Assembly (NCBI RefSeq): GCF_019711615.1
Contig: NZ_JAIGNS010000001.1
Coordinates: 992,001-1,056,000 of the forward strand
Origin: Qipengyuania intermedia
GTDB lineage: Bacteria > Pseudomonadota > Alphaproteobacteria > Sphingomonadales > Sphingomonadaceae
Direction of reading: 5' to 3'
Length of the DNA stretch: 64,000 bases
The position numbers were made by a program, and so were the translations under genes. This document shows positions 8,934-17,804 of this stretch, piece after piece. Position 1 is the stretch's first letter, and each line of letters begins with the position of its first letter. The notes under the pieces were generated by a model. That model worked only from the letters and a program-made list of their open reading frames with translations, did not search any database and was not told the origin of the DNA.

Positions 8934-10199
8934 TCAGGCGACGTCGGGCCAGATGCCGCGCGTGTCGTATACGGCCTTGCCCTGCCGCTCTTCGGGCGGG
9001 ATCACCTTGAAGACATCGTGGTCGACCAGCGTGATGAGGACATCGCTTTCCTCCAGCGCCGTGTCGATATCGACCAGTTCGGCACCCGTCCCGTCGAATT
9101 CGCGCGGTAGCTCGCCCGCATACGGTTCGACCACCTGCACGCGCTCACCATATTCGCGGGCAATGCTGGCGGCGACATAGCGCGCCGGGCTTTCGCGGAA
9201 ATCGTCGATATTCGCCTTGAAGGCGAGGCCGAGGCAGGCGATTTTCGCGCCCGGATTGGCCTCTACCAGAGCTTTTGCGCGGGCGAGGACGTGATGCATC
9301 TTGGCATCGTTGGTCTCGCGTGCCTGGCGAATGATCTTCGCGTCCTCGGGCGCGCCGTGGACGATGAACCACGGGTCGACTGCGATGCAATGCCCGCCGA
9401 CGCCCGGGCCGGGCTGGAGGATGTTCACGCGCGGGTGACGATTGGCGAGGCGGATCACCTCCCACACGTCGAGGCCCTGCTTGTCGGCGATCATCGACAA
9501 TTCGTTGGCAAAAGCGATGTTCACGTCGCGGAAGCTGTTTTCGACCAGTTTGGTCATTTCCGCGCTGCGGGCATCGGTGGTGACACATTCGCCCTTCACG
9601 AAGCGTTTGTAGAATGCCAGCGCCTTTCTCGCACAGCGCGGGGTGATGCCGCCGATCGAGCGGTCGTTATGCGTCAGTTCCTCGAGGATCTTGCCTGGCA
9701 GCACGCGCTCGGGACAATAGGCGAGGCTGATGTCGGGCTGGCCGTCGGTGAGGCCGGGCATGGCAAGGTCGGGCCGCTTGGCCGCCATCGCGTCGCGCAT
9801 GGCCTCCGTCGTGCCGACAGGCGAGGTCGACTCGAGGATCACCACGTCGCCCTTCTTGAGCACGGAGGCGACGTTCTCCGCCGCCGCCATGACATAGGAA
9901 GTGTCCGGCGTGTGGTTGCCGTCCTTGGCAAAGGGCGTGGGCACGGCGATCACGAAAACGTCGGCGGGCGCGATCTTGGTCGAGGCCTTGAGCAGGCCCC
10001 GCTGAACGACAGCCTGGACGAGACCATCGAGATCGACTTCCTCGATATGGATTTCGCCGCGATTGATCGTGTCGACGACATTCTGCGTCACGTCCACGCC
10101 GTGAACGGGGCACCCTGCCCAAGCGATGATCGCCGCCGTAGGCAGGCCGATATAGCCAAGTCCGATGACACAGACTTCCGGTTTGATGTCGCCGCGCAT
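8934..10199 (-). CDS. wecC: UDP-N-acetyl-D-mannosamine dehydrogenase
   Basis: This 421-residue UDP-sugar dehydrogenase oxidises UDP-ManNAc twice to UDP-ManNAcA with NAD+. The Rossmann motif IGLGYIGLPTA is near residue 12, the dehydrogenase core contains GECVTTDARSAEMTKLVENS, and the catalytic Cys is in GVGGHCIAVDPWF near 266. HIEEVDLDGLV favours the WecC branch over UDP-glucose dehydrogenase. wecB lies just upstream on the same strand. Together they would supply a ManNAcA sugar for a surface polysaccharide, but no polymerase or flippase genes are nearby. Confidence 0.92.
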   Translation of the reverse strand: MRGDIKPEVCVIGLGYIGLPTAAIIAWAGCPVHGVDVTQNVVDTINRGEIHIEEVDLDGLVQAVVQRGLLKASTKIAPADVFVIAVPTPFAKDGNHTPDTSYVMAAAENVASVLKKGDVVILESTSPVGTTEAMRDAMAAKRPDLAMPGLTDGQPDISLAYCPERVLPGKILEELTHNDRSIGGITPRCARKALAFYKRFVKGECVTTDARSAEMTKLVENSFRDVNIAFANELSMIADKQGLDVWEVIRLANRHPRVNILQPGPGVGGHCIAVDPWFIVHGAPEDAKIIRQARETNDAKMHHVLARAKALVEANPGAKIACLGLAFKANIDDFRESPARYVAASIAREYGERVQVVEPYAGELPREFDGTGAELVDIDTALEESDVLITLVDHDVFKVIPPEERQGKAVYDTRGIWPDVA

Positions 10200-10247
10200 T
10201 GTAACTGTGATTCCCGTCCCAAATTCCCCGCCTGCCTAGCCGACGAG

Positions 10248-10259
10248 GGTAAATTTACC
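10248..10259. promoter_or_regulatory. Perfect 12-bp palindrome between wecB and wecC
   Basis: GGTAAATTTACC is a perfect, AT-centred palindrome about 50 bases upstream of the wecC start in an otherwise GC-rich gap. Its symmetry and position would suit a dimeric repressor or activator. I match it to no known operator, and it could be chance. Confidence 0.3.
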
Positions 10260-10271
10260 AGTAACGCAAAG

Positions 10272-11396
10272 TCAGGCTTCGGCCAGCAGGTCGCAGATGC
10301 GCTGTGAAGAGCGGCCATCCCCGAACGGATTATGTGCCCGTGCCATGGCGGCGTAGGCATCGTCGTCGTCGAGCAGGCGCGTCGTTTCCGCCACGATCGT
10401 GTCGGCATCGGTACCAACCAGCTTCGCGGTGCCTGCCTCGACGCCTTCGGGCCGTTCGGTCGTCTCGCGCATGACGAGCACGGGCTTGCCCAGCGCGGGC
10501 GCTTCTTCCTGCACGCCGCCGCTGTCGGTGAGCATAAGCGTGCTGAGGTCGAGCAGGCGCGCGAAGTGCGGATAGTCGAGCGGCTCGATCAGCGCGACAT
10601 TGTCCAGCCCCGCCAACTGCTCGTTCATCACGGCGCGCACATTCGGGTTCAGATGGACAGGAAAAATAACCGCAACGTCACCACGAGAGGCAATACGCTT
10701 AACCGCATCGGCGATATTCTTCATGCCGTCGCCAAAGTTTTCGCGCCGGTGGGTGGTCATCCCGATGATGCGCTTGCCGGCGAAGCGCGCCTCCAGCTCG
10801 GCAAGGCCGGAGGCGAGTTCAGGCTGCTTCTCGATCCGCTGCGTCACCCATTTGAGCGCATCGATTACCGTATTGCCGGTGACATGGACGGTTGCAGCGT
10901 CGACATTCTCTTTCAGCAGGGCCGCAGCGCTGGTTTCGGTCGGCGCGCAGTGGAGTGCGGCAAAGGTGCCAACAACCCGGCGGTTCACCTCCTCGGGCCA
11001 GGGATGGTAGATATTGCCGCTGCGCAGGCCCGCCTCGACATGGCAGACGCGGATCTGGCGGTAATAGGCGGCGAGCGCCCCTGCCATCACCGTGGTCGTA
11101 TCGCCCTGCACCACCACCCAGTCGGGCCGTTCTTCGTCAAGTACCTTGCCGATGCCGGTAAGTGCACGAGCGGTCAGTTCGTCGAGCGACTGGCCCGGCG
11201 TCATCAGGTCGAGATCGTGGTCCGGCGTCACCCCTGCAATCGACAGCACCTGGTCGAGCATCCCGCGATGCTGCGCGGACACGCAGACCCGGCTTTCGAA
11301 ACGGTCGTCTGCCTCCAGCGCATGGACCAACGGGAACAGCTTGATCGCTTCGGGGCGTGTACCGAAAACGGTGAGGATCTTGGGGCGCGCAGTCAT
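10272..11396 (-). CDS. wecB: UDP-N-acetylglucosamine 2-epimerase (non-hydrolysing)
   Basis: About 374 residues. It interconverts UDP-GlcNAc and UDP-ManNAc, the substrate of the WecC encoded next door. Signatures are FGTRPEAIKLFPLV at the N-terminus, GDTTTVMAGALAAYY and CHVEAGLRSGN near residues 90-120, HRRENFG near 210, and the C-terminal LTDSGGVQEEAPALGKPVLVMRETTERPE region. I chose the ATG at 11396 (MTARPKIL). An upstream in-frame start at 11417 would add seven residues. Confidence 0.95.
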   Translation of the reverse strand: MTARPKILTVFGTRPEAIKLFPLVHALEADDRFESRVCVSAQHRGMLDQVLSIAGVTPDHDLDLMTPGQSLDELTARALTGIGKVLDEERPDWVVVQGDTTTVMAGALAAYYRQIRVCHVEAGLRSGNIYHPWPEEVNRRVVGTFAALHCAPTETSAAALLKENVDAATVHVTGNTVIDALKWVTQRIEKQPELASGLAELEARFAGKRIIGMTTHRRENFGDGMKNIADAVKRIASRGDVAVIFPVHLNPNVRAVMNEQLAGLDNVALIEPLDYPHFARLLDLSTLMLTDSGGVQEEAPALGKPVLVMRETTERPEGVEAGTAKLVGTDADTIVAETTRLLDDDDAYAAMARAHNPFGDGRSSQRICDLLAEA

Positions 11397-11438
11397 GGGC
11401 GTGCGCTGTACCCGCAATTGGTTAACGGGCCATAGAGC

Positions 11439-12044
11439 TTATTCGGGTTGCTCGCCCGTCTCCGCATCCCCGGCAATCACAGTCGCTTCCGGTGGGGGCA
11501 GCGCTTCTTCATCGCCCGGCAGCGGCTCGCCTCGCTCGCGGGCCAGGCGCTCCATATATTCGCGTTCGATCATCTCGACGTCGCGCTGCTGCAATTCGGC
11601 ATCCTCATCGATGGTCGAAAGGCGCTCTGCCCGTTGCGCTGCGATGATTTCGGAAAAGCGCACGGCAGAGCCTTCGCGTTTTTCCTCATAAGCCTTGTCG
11701 ATGAATTGCTCGGTACAGCCGGTGAAGTTTGCCGGTCCGGTCGGGGTGCAGGACATGATGCCAGAGGCACCGACCATTTCGAAACTTTCGACACGGTCGG
11801 CCCAGCTCTGGTTGGCCGGGCTCTTCGAATAACGCAGTGCTTCTGGAATGCGGTACCGTTCCGCTTCTGCCTTGCGCGCACAGACGACGATGACGTCGCC
11901 CTCGCTCGGCGGGCATTCGTCTTCGCCGTAGACAATCACCATGTTGTAGCGATCATCACCCGTGTCCACCGGCACTTGGGCGCTAGCCGGAGCGCCAAGC
12001 GATGCGCCAGCGATTGCGGCAAGGGCGATTAGCGGCTTGGACAT
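11439..12044 (-). CDS. Hypothetical secreted protein
   Basis: A 201-residue protein with a clear signal peptide (LIALAAIAGASLGAPASAQ, cleavage near residue 23). Two cysteine pairs follow (ECPPSEGDVIVVC, then SCTPTGPANFTGC), suggesting a disulfide-stabilised periplasmic domain. The C-terminal third is a charged helix (AAQRAERLSTIDEDAELQQRDVEMIEREY) followed by an acidic, proline-rich tail. I recall similar unnamed proteins in sphingomonads but recognise no named domain. The ATG at 12044 has GAGG upstream; it is followed by wecB on the same strand. Confidence 0.8.
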   Translation of the reverse strand: MSKPLIALAAIAGASLGAPASAQVPVDTGDDRYNMVIVYGEDECPPSEGDVIVVCARKAEAERYRIPEALRYSKSPANQSWADRVESFEMVGASGIMSCTPTGPANFTGCTEQFIDKAYEEKREGSAVRFSEIIAAQRAERLSTIDEDAELQQRDVEMIEREYMERLARERGEPLPGDEEALPPPEATVIAGDAETGEQPE

Positions 12045-12134
12045 GGTCAACCTCGTGAATTGTGTACGCCCGCGACTAAGCGCGCGCATGCGTGAACTGT
12101 CAATGAAGCGAACGGACGCGCGGCCCGGTTCCCG

Positions 12135-12662
12135 CTAGATGCGTTCGGAAATACGGATCGCAGCGCGGCAGCCGAGCCGGATCAGGCCCGATAGCACAGG
12201 ATAGGCTGGCGCACGCTCGGCCCCCGCGGCAAGCGCGGCATCGCGGTGTTCGCGTTCATCCTCGCGGAACTGCTCGATCATCGCGGCAAGCTCGGGATCC
12301 TCGCCGCTCTCTTCCAGCTGGTCGAGCTGGTCGGAATAATGTTTGTCGATCTCGGTCTCCACCGCGGCTGTGCACGCCATGGCGGCTTCCGGACCGATCA
12401 TCGCGGTAACAGCGCCCAGTGCGAAACCGGCGCGGTCCCAGAAAGGCTGCAGGGCCGTCGGACGGACGCCGCGGCGCGCCATGAGCGCGTCGAACTGGGC
12501 CCGGTGGCCGGCTTCCTGCTCGGCCATGCCCGCTATTTCCGCCGAATGCGGGCCGCGATCGCCCATTACGGCAAGCTGTCCGGCGTAAATCCGGGTAGCG
12601 CCGAATTCACCGGCCTGGTCCACGCGGATCATGCGGGCGATGTGGTCGGGGGTCTTGGTCAT
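12135..12662 (-). CDS. coq7: Demethoxyubiquinone hydroxylase family protein (Coq7/UbiF-type di-iron)
   Basis: This 175-residue di-iron monooxygenase performs the last ring hydroxylation of ubiquinone synthesis. The carboxylate/His ligands are visible: Glu19 in DQAGEFGA, E50xxH53 in AEQEAGH, a Glu in AVETEIDKHY, and a second ExxH in REDEREH. The ATG at 12662 overlaps the end of dsbB by four bases, so the two are co-transcribed. The length fits the bacterial Coq7 family. Confidence 0.93.
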   Translation of the reverse strand: MTKTPDHIARMIRVDQAGEFGATRIYAGQLAVMGDRGPHSAEIAGMAEQEAGHRAQFDALMARRGVRPTALQPFWDRAGFALGAVTAMIGPEAAMACTAAVETEIDKHYSDQLDQLEESGEDPELAAMIEQFREDEREHRDAALAAGAERAPAYPVLSGLIRLGCRAAIRISERI

Positions 12663-13138
12663 GCTGCCTTGTCCTTTGCCAACAGGCGCAAGATGGTAAG
12701 TCCGCCGAGTGTGGACAAGAGAAAGTTGAAGCCGGCAAGGCTGATGCCGAACAACGTCCAAGGCGCTTCGTCGCAGCGGACCAGAGGAGCGTTCATTATA
12801 GCATCCAGCGCACTCTGCCCGTCACCGGGTATCGGCGCGGCGGCGCAGGAGGTGATCCCTTCCCACAGATCGTATTCGACGCCTGCGTGGAAGAAGCCGA
12901 TTGCGCCCGATGTGAGGATGCCGCCCGCCGCCAGCGCGACGAGCAGTTTCTTGTTCGGCGCGAAGAACGACAGAAGCGCGAACGCCAGAGCGGCGAAATG
13001 GGGCCAGCGTTGCCACCAGCACATCTCGCACGGGTAGAGGCCGAAACCGTATTGCGAGATGTACGCGCCCGCCAAAAGGGCGGCAGGAAGCGCAAGGGCC
13101 AGCCGCTGGGCCAGCTGCATCGAGGGCGTCTCGGTCAT
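12659..13138 (-). CDS. Disulfide bond formation protein B (DsbB family)
   Basis: A 159-residue inner-membrane protein with four hydrophobic helices. It would pass electrons from periplasmic DsbA-type thioredoxins to ubiquinone. The first redox pair is C37-x2-C40 in YPCEMCWWQRW. The second, in the periplasmic loop, is C98 and C122. Both pairs are intact. It overlaps coq7 by four bases, a neat pairing because DsbB reduces the quinone whose synthesis Coq7 completes. Confidence 0.9.
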   Translation of the reverse strand: MTETPSMQLAQRLALALPAALLAGAYISQYGFGLYPCEMCWWQRWPHFAALAFALLSFFAPNKKLLVALAAGGILTSGAIGFFHAGVEYDLWEGITSCAAAPIPGDGQSALDAIMNAPLVRCDEAPWTLFGISLAGFNFLLSTLGGLTILRLLAKDKAA

Positions 13139-13156
13139 ATGGGGCGAGTGCTAGTC

Positions 13157-14503
13157 CTACTTGCGGCGCGCGGCAACCGAGCTCGGGGCGGTTCGGCTGA
13201 GAGTTTGCAGCGCATAGTGGAGCTGGAAATCCTCGATGCCCTGCTCCTCCAGCTCTGCCGCCGTCATCTGGAAGCGCGGATCCTGGCGCTTGTCGGCCTC
13301 CATATCCTCATCCTTGAGACCAAGCTCGTTGACGAGATGGCCGCGCAGATCGCTTTCGCGCATCAGGAAGCGGTTGCGCTTGGCAAGATCGGGATCGGAC
13401 AACTGCGGCACGGTGATGTCAGGCTTGATGCCGCCTTCCTGCACCGAGTGGCCCGAAGGCGTGTAATAGCGCGCAGTCGTCAGCTTGAGAGCGGCATCGC
13501 GGCCCAGCGGGAGCAGCGACTGCACGCTGCCCTTGCCGAAGCTGCGTTCGCCCATGACCACTGCGCGGCGATGGTCTTGCAAGGCGCCCGCCACGATCTC
13601 GCTGGCCGAGGCTGAACCGGCGTCAATCAGGACCACGATCGGCAGCCCTTCGGCGATGTCGCCGCGGAAAACGGTCTCGGCTTCGTAGCTGATCGATTCC
13701 CCGCGAGCCCTGCCACGCTGCGACACGATCTGGCCGTCGATGAGGAACAGGTCGGACAGGGCGACGGCTTCGTCGAGCGATCCGCCCGGATTGGAGCGCA
13801 GGTCGAGCACGAGGCCGGTCAGGCGGCCGGTGGCCTGCTTCTGCAAATCCTTCCACGCGGCGAAGACATCGCTGCCGACGTCGCGGGAAAACTCGTTGAT
13901 CATGATATGCCCGATGGAACCCTTCTCGAGTTTCCATGTCACCGGCTCCAGCTCGATCAGCCCGCGTGTCACATCGAGATCGAAGGGCTCGTCACGGCCG
14001 GGGCGGAATACGGTCAGGCGGATCGAGGTGCCGGCTTTGCCGCGCATGCGCGCGACGGCTTCGTCCAGTTCGAGACCGTAGATCAGCTCGCCATCGAGGT
14101 GCGTGATGTAATCGCCTGCCTTGACGCCCGCTTCATCGGCAGGGCTGCCGCGGAAGGGCGAGATGACTTTCACCGCGCCATCTTCGCCGACGACCGAAAG
14201 GCCGAGGCCGGAGTAGTTGCCGTCGATCATGGTTTCGAGGCGCTGCAGGTCCGAACCGTCGAGATAGCCCGAATGCGGGTCGAGGGCGGCCAGCATGCCA
14301 TCGATCGCGCCGTTGATGAGGACATCGTCCTCGACCGGCTCGACATAGCTCGCCTTGATGCGCTGGTAGACCGAGAAGAGCTTGCCGAATTCGGGCCCTG
14401 CGCTGCCTTCGACACGGGCCATGCCCGCAGTGGTCGCGGGGACCAGCGCGACGGCGGTCACGAGTGCAGCAGAACGGGCCAGTACGGCGAATTTCATCGG
14501 CAT
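13157..14503 (-). CDS. ctpA: Carboxy-terminal processing protease (S41 family, CtpA)
   Basis: A 448-residue exported serine protease. An N-terminal signal peptide (to about residue 29) precedes the CTPase N-domain and a PDZ domain around 95-180. The S41 catalytic core has LDLRSNPGGSLDEA near 234, GSASASE (catalytic Ser about 299) and SFGKGSVQ (Lys324). The family trims or degrades periplasmic and envelope proteins at their C-termini. The start may be at 14503 or at the ATG two codons later. It lies downstream of the EnvC-like gene, a classic alphaproteobacterial order. Confidence 0.95.
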   Translation of the reverse strand: MPMKFAVLARSAALVTAVALVPATTAGMARVEGSAGPEFGKLFSVYQRIKASYVEPVEDDVLINGAIDGMLAALDPHSGYLDGSDLQRLETMIDGNYSGLGLSVVGEDGAVKVISPFRGSPADEAGVKAGDYITHLDGELIYGLELDEAVARMRGKAGTSIRLTVFRPGRDEPFDLDVTRGLIELEPVTWKLEKGSIGHIMINEFSRDVGSDVFAAWKDLQKQATGRLTGLVLDLRSNPGGSLDEAVALSDLFLIDGQIVSQRGRARGESISYEAETVFRGDIAEGLPIVVLIDAGSASASEIVAGALQDHRRAVVMGERSFGKGSVQSLLPLGRDAALKLTTARYYTPSGHSVQEGGIKPDITVPQLSDPDLAKRNRFLMRESDLRGHLVNELGLKDEDMEADKRQDPRFQMTAAELEEQGIEDFQLHYALQTLSRTAPSSVAARRK

Positions 14504-14599
14504 TATCCTTCAAGCGATTGCGCATTGTATAGCGCACGCGGCGTGAATGAAAGATGAGCCGCAAGCCATCCCGAGGGAAGCGGTTTTTCGACCGACCGC

Positions 14600-15829
14600 C
14601 TAGCGCAAGTGGTCGAGCGGATTGACCGGTTCGCCATCCCGGCGAAGTTCCAGCGAAACGAGCGATTCGCTCGTCCCGCCCTGCCCGAGCGGCGAGCCTG
14701 CGGCGACTTCCTGCCCGACTGTGACAGAGAGGCGCGAAAGGCCGGTAACAAGGCTCGTCCAGCCGTTCTCGTGCTCGATGATCGTGATCGACCCGAAGCC
14801 ACGATAAGGCCCTGCGAAGACCACGCGCCCCGCGCCCGGAGCGACCGCCTGCGCGCGCGAGCGCGTAGCCAGGACGAGGCCGGAACTGCGCTCGCCCGCC
14901 GCATCGGGATCGCCGAAACCCGTCACTACGCGGCCGGCAACAGGCAGGATGTAATGCTCGGGCGCAGCGGTCGCGCTTGGCACAGGTCTGGGCAAGGCGG
15001 TCGGGCCTTGAGCGGCAGCCGGAGCGCTGCCGGGACGCAGCACGGGTCCGGGAAGCGCGGCCAGGCGGCTGCGAACTGCGGCATTGGCCTCGAGCCCCCC
15101 GACCAGCGCATCGAGATCACGGGCTTCTTCGGCGAGGAACAATGCGCGCTCGGCCTCTCGCGATGCACCGCCTGCAGCGCGCTGCGCCAGCAGCCGTTCC
15201 TTCTCAGCCAGGGCAAGCATATTGCGCTTGCGATTTTCGAGACTCGCTTCGGCGGAGCGCAGGTTGGCGAGCGTCTCGAGTTGCCGTTTCTCCAGGTTGC
15301 GTGCGAGATCGAGCTCGCTGCGCAGGCTTGCCGTCCGCTCGCGCACCACGGGCATGGCCGCAGACAGGGCCGCCCTCGTGTGCACGACATCTTTGAGCGA
15401 GCCGGGCTGTAGCGCGGCCAGCGCCAGCGGACGCCGCGCCATGGTCTGGAGGGCGGCCGTAAGGCGCATCAGGGGCTGGCGTTTGCGGGCAAGCTGGCGA
15501 TCTAGGCTGTCGCTCTGGACCTGCAGCAGGGTGAGTTCAGCTTGCGCGGCGGTGATGGCCGCTTCCGATTGCTGGACTCGTGCAGCGAGGGCTGCAGCAT
15601 TGCTCTGCGCTTTTCCGGCGCTTGCCTGCGACTGTTCGGCCTGCTGTTCCAGCCGCTCTGCGCGCGCCCTGGCGTTACGCTGTTGCTGGCGCGCCGCTTC
15701 GAGAGCTTCTCGCGCACCTGCTGCGTCGAGGCTCGCTGGAGCGACAACTGCGCCGGGTGCCGCGACACCCGGCAGGGCCATAGCAAGCGGGACCAGCAGG
15801 GCAATCGAGATGGCTGCGACGCGGATCAT
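14600..15829 (-). CDS. EnvC-like murein hydrolase activator (degenerate LytM/M23 domain)
   Basis: A 409-residue exported protein with a signal peptide (to about residue 23), a long coiled coil (about 35-250, rich in Ala, Arg, Glu, Gln) and a C-terminal LytM domain from about 292. The M23 zinc ligands are missing. The H-x3-D position reads SSGLVLA and the HxH position reads LVSLELR. This matches EnvC/NlpD-type proteins that activate cell-division amidases rather than cut peptidoglycan themselves. It lies between rlmH and ctpA on the same strand. Confidence 0.9.
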   Translation of the reverse strand: MIRVAAISIALLVPLAMALPGVAAPGAVVAPASLDAAGAREALEAARQQQRNARARAERLEQQAEQSQASAGKAQSNAAALAARVQQSEAAITAAQAELTLLQVQSDSLDRQLARKRQPLMRLTAALQTMARRPLALAALQPGSLKDVVHTRAALSAAMPVVRERTASLRSELDLARNLEKRQLETLANLRSAEASLENRKRNMLALAEKERLLAQRAAGGASREAERALFLAEEARDLDALVGGLEANAAVRSRLAALPGPVLRPGSAPAAAQGPTALPRPVPSATAAPEHYILPVAGRVVTGFGDPDAAGERSSGLVLATRSRAQAVAPGAGRVVFAGPYRGFGSITIIEHENGWTSLVTGLSRLSVTVGQEVAAGSPLGQGGTSESLVSLELRRDGEPVNPLDHLR

Positions 15830-15847
15830 GACGCCATTACTGCCCCA

Positions 15848-16270
15848 TCACCCGCTGCGATGATAGGGGTGACCGGCGATGATCGTCGTTGCACGGTACA
15901 ATTGCTCGGCGAGCATTGCTCGCGCCAGGAGGTGCGGCCAGGTCGCTTTGCCGAAAGCGAGCAGCAGGTCGGCATCGCGCCGCTCTTCTTCGGCATGACC
16001 ATCGGCTGCGCCCAGGACGAAGCGACATTCGCGCATGCCGTCATCGCGCCAGCGCTCGAGGATGGCCGCGAGCTTTTCCGAGGACAAATCCTTACCGCGC
16101 TCGTCGAGCAGGACGGTCTTGTAGGGAGTTTGCGGATCGGGGATGCGACCGCCCGTTTCCGGCAGTTCGGTAAACTTCACCGGCCATGTCAGCCTTTTTT
16201 CGTAGCGCGCGACCAGCTCCGCCTCGGGCGAACGGGCAATCTTTCCGCGAGCGATGACATGGAGAAGCAA
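15848..16270 (-). CDS. rlmH: 23S rRNA (pseudouridine1915-N3)-methyltransferase RlmH
   Basis: This SPOUT methyltransferase modifies pseudouridine 1915 in helix 69 of 23S rRNA using S-adenosylmethionine. LHVIARGKI at the start, LDERGKDLSSE in the middle, the SAM knot LGAADGH, and the C-terminal HPYHRSG are all diagnostic. A TTG at 16270 gives 140 residues and the expected MLLHVIARG start. A GTG at 16291 would add seven atypical residues. Neither has a strong ribosome binding site. Confidence 0.93.
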   Translation of the reverse strand: MLLHVIARGKIARSPEAELVARYEKRLTWPVKFTELPETGGRIPDPQTPYKTVLLDERGKDLSSEKLAAILERWRDDGMRECRFVLGAADGHAEEERRDADLLLAFGKATWPHLLARAMLAEQLYRATTIIAGHPYHRSG

Positions 16271-16370
16271 AGCGCGAACCCGTGGTCTCACCTGGCTTGG
16301 GGCACGGCAGTCAGAGGGCGACTGCCCGCCCGCAGGTGCCCGCAGCGAAGCGGAGGAATGGCACCGAGGA

Positions 16371-16392
16371 CGCTCGCGCGGATGCGCGAGCG
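16371..16392 (-). terminator. Hairpin downstream of rsfS
   Basis: CGCTCGCGC (16371-16379) and GCGCGAGCG (16384-16392) form a perfect 9-bp stem with a 4-base loop, just past the rsfS stop. No T run follows, so this may be a pause or Rho-assisted terminator, or an RNA-processing or protective hairpin, between rsfS and rlmH. Confidence 0.4.
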
Positions 16393-16400
16393 CAAGACGG

Positions 16401-16820
16401 TTACGCCGTGCCGGCTACCGGCGGTGCATCACCGAATGCCCACATGCGCTCCAGGTTATAGAAGCTGCGGACTTCGGGTCGGAAAAGGTGCACCACGACG
16501 TCACCGGCATCGATCAGGACCCAGTCCGCTGCCGGAAGGCCTTCGAGTTTCACCGGGCCGAAGCCCTCTTTCTTGACCGTTTCGGCAAGCTTTTGCGCCA
16601 TCGAAGCCACCTGGCGGGTCGAACGGCCCGATGCGATTACCATGTAATCGGCAATCGAGGTCTTCCCCTCGAGATCGATGGTCACGATCTCCTGCGCCTG
16701 GTCGTCGTCGAGTTGCTTGAGCACGAGCGAAAGCAGCGGATCGTCGTTGGCATCAGCCATGCGAACCGCTTTCGCCGTGTCGGTCCCGGAACTGGCCGGG
16801 CTGGTATGCGCCTGTGTCAT
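16401..16820 (-). CDS. rsfS: Ribosomal silencing factor RsfS
   Basis: A 139-residue Iojap/RsfS-family protein that binds uL14 of the large subunit and blocks subunit joining under nutrient limitation. The core KTSIADYMVIASGRSTRQVASMAQKL and the following GLPAADWVLIDAGDVVVHLF...R..YNLERMW are typical. The first about 20 residues are a poorly conserved extension; an ATG at 16760 (MADAND) is an alternative start. It lies downstream of nadD in the standard nadD-rsfS-rlmH order. Confidence 0.94.
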   Translation of the reverse strand: MTQAHTSPASSGTDTAKAVRMADANDDPLLSLVLKQLDDDQAQEIVTIDLEGKTSIADYMVIASGRSTRQVASMAQKLAETVKKEGFGPVKLEGLPAADWVLIDAGDVVVHLFRPEVRSFYNLERMWAFGDAPPVAGTA

Positions 16821-16889
16821 AGGCGTGCATCGTACTCCTGAATGCGGGGGTCGAAGAGACCGTGGGTATCATGGGAAAGGCAACGCGCA

Positions 16890-17561
16890 TCATGGCGCAG
16901 TTGTTTCCTCCCGTGACGGGATCGGACGATGAGTCACCTGGTCTCGAAGGATTTTGCCGGCGTGGCGCGATGCCCAGTCGGGATCGGCGCGGCGAATTGC
17001 CGTGGCCGAACGCGGGTCGGGATCGAAACGCAATGTCACCAGTGCCGGTGCGCTCCATTCGCCCCCATTAGCAAAGCTGGCGAGAGGAACGCGAAAGTGC
17101 CTCAGCCAGGCCATCGCGGGGCTTGCGACAGCAGCACCATCATAGCCGGGCCGCGCGATCACCGCAATCGGCATCGTTCGTGCGATCCCCCGCCAGTCGC
17201 GCCAGCGGTGGAACTGGGCAAGATTGTCGGAGCCCATCAGCCATACGAAATCGTGCTTGGGATACCGCCGCTGGATCGCGCCCAGCGTATCGACGGTATA
17301 CCGCGTGTCCAGCTCGCGCTCGATCGCGGTCGCGCGGATCGGCGCGCGGCGGGCCTGCTCAATCGCCGAGGAAAGGCGCGCGGAAAGCGGTGCCATGCCC
17401 TCTTTCGGTTTGAGCGGATTGCCGGGAGATACCAGCCACCAGACCTCGTCCAGTCCCAGCGCTTCGCGCGCGAAAAGGGATATGCGTCTGTGACCCCCGT
17501 GCGCGGGATTGAAGCTCCCACCCAACAAGCCGATTCGCCGTCCATTCCCGCGATATGTCAT
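16890..17561 (-). CDS. nadD: Nicotinate-nucleotide adenylyltransferase NadD
   Basis: A 223-residue nucleotidyltransferase making deamido-NAD from nicotinate mononucleotide and ATP. The GGSFNPAHGGH motif (residues about 15-25) carries the HxGH catalytic signature. WLMGSDN near 109 and the C-terminal RSATAIRR (ISxTxxR equivalent) complete the active site. It heads the leftward operon nadD-rsfS-rlmH-envC-ctpA and is divergent from the M23/bactofilin pair. Confidence 0.95.
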   Translation of the reverse strand: MTYRGNGRRIGLLGGSFNPAHGGHRRISLFAREALGLDEVWWLVSPGNPLKPKEGMAPLSARLSSAIEQARRAPIRATAIERELDTRYTVDTLGAIQRRYPKHDFVWLMGSDNLAQFHRWRDWRGIARTMPIAVIARPGYDGAAVASPAMAWLRHFRVPLASFANGGEWSAPALVTLRFDPDPRSATAIRRADPDWASRHAGKILRDQVTHRPIPSREETTAP

Positions 17562-17804
17562 TCGCTCGGCCTAGCACCGCGGCAAATTCTTGTCAGCGCG
17601 CCAGTATCGGCCCGAATCGGGGGCGGCGTGGTAAACACCGACTTAATCTTTGGTTCCCGGTTTTGATCGGAAATTTCCCGCAAATGAAACGACTCGTCCC
17701 GTCAAATCATCGACTCGTGGATTCGGGTAAGGGTTTATTCGATTTTCCCGGGAACCTTTGTTAGCGATCTCAAACAAGGGTCAAAGACCAAGGGACGGGT
17801 CGTT

